Assembly (NCBI GenBank): GCA_002697475.1
Contig: NZVW01000015.1
Location: forward strand, 1-9,509
Length of the DNA stretch: 9,509 nt
Source: Aquimarina sp.
GTDB taxonomy: Bacteria > Bacteroidota > Bacteroidia > Flavobacteriales > Flavobacteriaceae
Reading direction: 5' to 3'
This document shows positions 6,743 to 9,509 of the stretch, piece by piece. The notes under the pieces are model-generated. The model worked only from the letters and a program-made list of their open reading frames with translations, was not told where the DNA came from and searched no databases. The stretch's first letter is position 1. Every line of letters begins with the position of its first letter. The position numbers and the translations under genes are program-made.

Positions 6743-9509
6743 CTATTGTTCTGTTTGAATTGATGAATTTGTTTTCGATTCTACTTCCTTAATACGCTGA
6801 AGTTCCGTTTTTGCACCCTGAACTACATCCGGATAATCCGTAAAGTTTTTAATTACACTCTCCAGGATGTAGGTAGCCTGATAAGCATCACCCAACTGAT
6901 AAAAGTTTTTAGCCATTAATACTAATCCCTTTGCTCCATATAATCGATAACCGGAGTAATTCTTTGCCAGTTCCTGTACGGAGTTATTCGAACCTTTGAA
7001 ATCCTTTTTCTTATGCTTAAAGTAAGCCTCATAATATAATGCTTCAGCTGCCAACTCCCCACTTGCTATTTTCCTTACTTCTGCATAAGCCTTTTCTGCC
7101 CTGTTTTCATCAGCAGTTTGCATAGCTGCACGAGCCAGAAATATTTTAGCATCGGCCTGGATATCATCCTGAATTTTGGCGTTAGCTAAAACTTTCTCAG
7201 CATACTCTATAGTCTTTTTATAATTAACCAAACTATAATAAGCCTTCATTAAATTCGATTGTGCAAAAATAATGTTCTGTGGTTGATCAGCCATTTGTTC
7301 TAATCGTTCTAACAGAGGGATAGCTTCCTGATAATTTTTATCTTCAAGATATATTTGAGATAGTTTAGTCAAAGATTCTTCAGTATACTCCGTATTTTCC
7401 TTGGCGATTACAAATTTGTAATGTGGTATACTTTTGTTCTTTTGTCCTTTCTGAACATAAAGCTGAGCCAGATAAAAATGCGCCTGCAAGCTATGGATAC
7501 CATTAGGAAATTGATTTACATAATCTTCAAAAGAACTGATCGCAGCAGAATTACCATCTAAATATTGTTTCTCAGCAGCTTCATACGCTGTATTATCAAG
7601 ATCTTCATTACTGATATCTACGAAGGCCAAATTTTTAACCCAATTGGCATACTCTGTCGTTCTCCCTAAATCCACATAAATTAATCTTGCCGTATTTACA
7701 GCCTGAATAGATTCTGGAGTTGCAGGGTAAGTAGCTACTACTTTTTTAAATTTTTCTAAAGCTTTTTCACCCTGATTTTGATTATAATACACTAACCCCT
7801 GTTTCAGTAATGCTTTAGGCACATATATACTACCAGGCATTTCTTTAATGATTCTGTCATACGTAGCAATTCCGGATGAGATTTGGTTTGTCGCCACGTA
7901 TGTATCTCCCAAGGCATACAATACCTCATCCCTGTATACGGATCGATCATATAGTTTTAAAAACATCTCAAGATCACTTATCTTTTGATCATTCTTATCA
8001 ACAAAGCCATAACTGATCGCTTTTTGATAGTGTGCATAATCTGCATCCTTACCACTTAATTTTATGGCTTTGTTATAGGCTTCCATAGCCGGCCAATATT
8101 TACTGGAAACAAAATAACTGTCTCCCACTCTTAGATATGCATCCGCTAATTTATCCTCTGATGTACTGGATCTTTTTACATAGGATTCAAAAGATTCAGC
8201 AGCTGATAGGTATTGCTTTTGCTTAAAATAGGAATATCCTATATTATAATCTATGTCCTTATATTCTTCAGTTGAGGACGCTTCAGAAAGTCCTTTGAAT
8301 TGTTTAAAACCAATTAAAGCTTCATCAAAATTATTCTGAAGGTAATCACTTTCTGCTTTCCAATAGGTTGCCCTGGCAACAAAAACAGGATCTCTTGGTT
8401 GCGTTAGAGATTTATCAAAATATACATTTGCCCCGGCATAATTACCTTCCGTAAAAAGTTCGACACCTCTATAAAAAGCAACTTTTTGGTAGACTAACTT
8501 ATCTTCAAAGTTTCGGCTACTCTCCAAAAGGTCCATGGCTTCTTTATAATTTTTTGAAGTGATATAAGAACTAATCAATAACTCCTTTAACTCGTCATTG
8601 TATGTTGAATTCGGGTAATTGTCCAGATAAGACAAAATTACCTTTGGAGCACTTTCATAAGAGTTACCAATTTCATAACTAAGTTTCGCGTAGTTATACA
8701 AAGCATCTTCTTTAATTTTAGCATCGAAATCCATTTCTGATGCATTCTTAAAGGCGTTCAGTGCTTCCTGTTTCTGCCCACTATTAAGATAAGACTCTGC
8801 CAGATGATAATAAGCATTTTGAGCTGTTGAATTTTTACCACCTACAATCTTATTGAATTCTGCAATAGCATTTTTATAATCACCTTGTTTGTAATAAGCA
8901 TATCCTAACTGATAATAATCTGTATTATTCCATTTGCCTTTTCTCCCTCTATATTCTTTTAAATAAGGAATAGCTTTATCGTATTCTCCAAGATTGAAAT
9001 AACTCTCTCCTATAATTTTATTCAGCTCAGATTTTTCAGAAGGTTTAGCATTAGACAATTGTTTTAAACCTTCATCGATAGCCTCCTGAAACTTACCCTC
9101 CTTAAAATTCATATCACTCTGAAAGTAGGATAAGTTCTTATCGTATTCTTCCATATCCTTTACCTCATCAAAAAGCTTTGTTGCCTCTTGATAATTATCT
9201 CCTTCATAGGCAATAAACCCAAGATAGTATTTAGCCTGAGTACCATACTTTTTTGAATCCTGGACCTGATTCAAAAATTTTCTGGCTTCATTAAAACGTT
9301 GTATTTTAAAGTACGCATAACCATTATTGAAGTTAAACTTTTCCATTTCTGATCTACTCAATCTGCTTTGGTCAACCTGATCATACCATTTTCGTGCGAA
9401 AGCATATTTACCATTATCAAAATAGTAATTAGCAACATCCAGATAAGCTGCATTTCGTTTAATACTGGTAGGATATTCAGTTACAAAATCCTCCATCATT
9501 TTATCTGCG
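6743..9509 (-). CDS. Large tetratricopeptide-repeat protein, 5' partial
   Basis: 921 codons are visible and the frame is still open at the right edge. The two ATG codons at 9499 and 9496 are internal (ADKMMEDF precedes and flanks them in a running repeat), so the true start and any signal peptide lie outside; family members are about 1000 residues. The protein is nearly all helical repeats of the TPR/BamD-YbgF type, often about 34-37 residues apart. Clear examples, numbered from the codon at 9499, are AYLDVANYYFDNGKYAFARK (18-37), YYLGFIAYEGDNYQEATKLF (91-110) and YYQLGYAYYKQGDYKNAIAEF (about 195-215). The pattern continues to the end, which closes with a polar tail (VESKTNSSIQTEQ). Such arrays bind peptides or proteins and have no catalytic residues. 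A periplasmic location is inferred from the downstream barrel and M23 genes. Being first in the operon, 26 nt before the barrel gene, it may be a scaffold or adaptor for it. The exact role is unknown. Confidence 0.93.
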   Translation of the reverse strand, partial: ADKMMEDFVTEYPTSIKRNAAYLDVANYYFDNGKYAFARKWYDQVDQSRLSRSEMEKFNFNNGYAYFKIQRFNEARKFLNQVQDSKKYGTQAKYYLGFIAYEGDNYQEATKLFDEVKDMEEYDKNLSYFQSDMNFKEGKFQEAIDEGLKQLSNAKPSEKSELNKIIGESYFNLGEYDKAIPYLKEYRGRKGKWNNTDYYQLGYAYYKQGDYKNAIAEFNKIVGGKNSTAQNAYYHLAESYLNSGQKQEALNAFKNASEMDFDAKIKEDALYNYAKLSYEIGNSYESAPKVILSYLDNYPNSTYNDELKELLISSYITSKNYKEAMDLLESSRNFEDKLVYQKVAFYRGVELFTEGNYAGANVYFDKSLTQPRDPVFVARATYWKAESDYLQNNFDEALIGFKQFKGLSEASSTEEYKDIDYNIGYSYFKQKQYLSAAESFESYVKRSSTSEDKLADAYLRVGDSYFVSSKYWPAMEAYNKAIKLSGKDADYAHYQKAISYGFVDKNDQKISDLEMFLKLYDRSVYRDEVLYALGDTYVATNQISSGIATYDRIIKEMPGSIYVPKALLKQGLVYYNQNQGEKALEKFKKVVATYPATPESIQAVNTARLIYVDLGRTTEYANWVKNLAFVDISNEDLDNTAYEAAEKQYLDGNSAAISSFEDYVNQFPNGIHSLQAHFYLAQLYVQKGQKNKSIPHYKFVIAKENTEYTEESLTKLSQIYLEDKNYQEAIPLLERLEQMADQPQNIIFAQSNLMKAYYSLVNYKKTIEYAEKVLANAKIQDDIQADAKIFLARAAMQTADENRAEKAYAEVRKIASGELAAEALYYEAYFKHKKKDFKGSNNSVQELAKNYSGYRLYGAKGLVLMAKNFYQLGDAYQATYILESVIKNFTDYPDVVQGAKTELQRIKEVESKTNSSIQTEQ

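Noticed and set aside
9494..9499. ATG codons at 9499 and 9496 as the start of the TPR gene
   Set aside because: The frame stays open to the window edge and the sequence around these codons is already within a TPR repeat; there is no signal peptide, so the true start lies outside.
1..9509. Search for a mobile element, CRISPR array, tRNA, toxin-antitoxin pair or phage-defence genes
   Set aside because: No transposase, integrase, direct-repeat array, cloverleaf or defence-type motif was seen on either strand; the genes look like ordinary chromosomal flavobacterial genes.

Overview
The window is AT-rich bacterial DNA that fits the Bacteroidota, most likely a Flavobacteriia-type organism. The support is low GC, start codons without Shine-Dalgarno sequences, one perfect TAnnTTTG promoter element, and a gene set typical of that group: a large TPR protein beside a TonB-receptor-like barrel, a DUF418 membrane protein and a catalase-peroxidase. 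Genus-level assignment is not possible from what is visible.

Layout. 1-1484 (-) is the N-terminal two thirds of a catalase-peroxidase (katG), cut by the left edge. 1485-1807 is a divergent intergenic region. 1808-4050 (+) holds three genes in a row: a DUF418 polytopic membrane protein, a small two-helix membrane protein with a bacterial PH-like domain, and a flavin-binding-fold pyridoxamine-phosphate-oxidase-like protein. The last two overlap by 25 nt. 4065-9509 (-) holds three genes convergent with that group. Read in transcription order they are a long TPR protein (5' end cut by the right edge), a TonB-receptor-like outer-membrane barrel that lacks a full plug, and a secreted M23 peptidase.

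How the genes work together. KatG removes hydrogen peroxide and appears to be transcribed alone. The TPR, barrel and M23 genes all encode exported or envelope proteins. The TPR and barrel genes are 26 nt apart, so they are probably co-transcribed and may act together at the outer membrane. M23 may be co-transcribed or may use its own promoter in the 93-nt gap. The + strand trio has no obvious shared biochemistry. The 25-nt overlap suggests coupled translation of the PH-like and PNPOx-like proteins.

No RNA genes, CRISPR arrays, insertion sequences, integrases or defence-system signatures were seen. The most interesting item is the TPR/barrel pair, in particular the barrel's short N-terminus, which looks like the first strand of a TonB-receptor plug with the rest of the plug missing.
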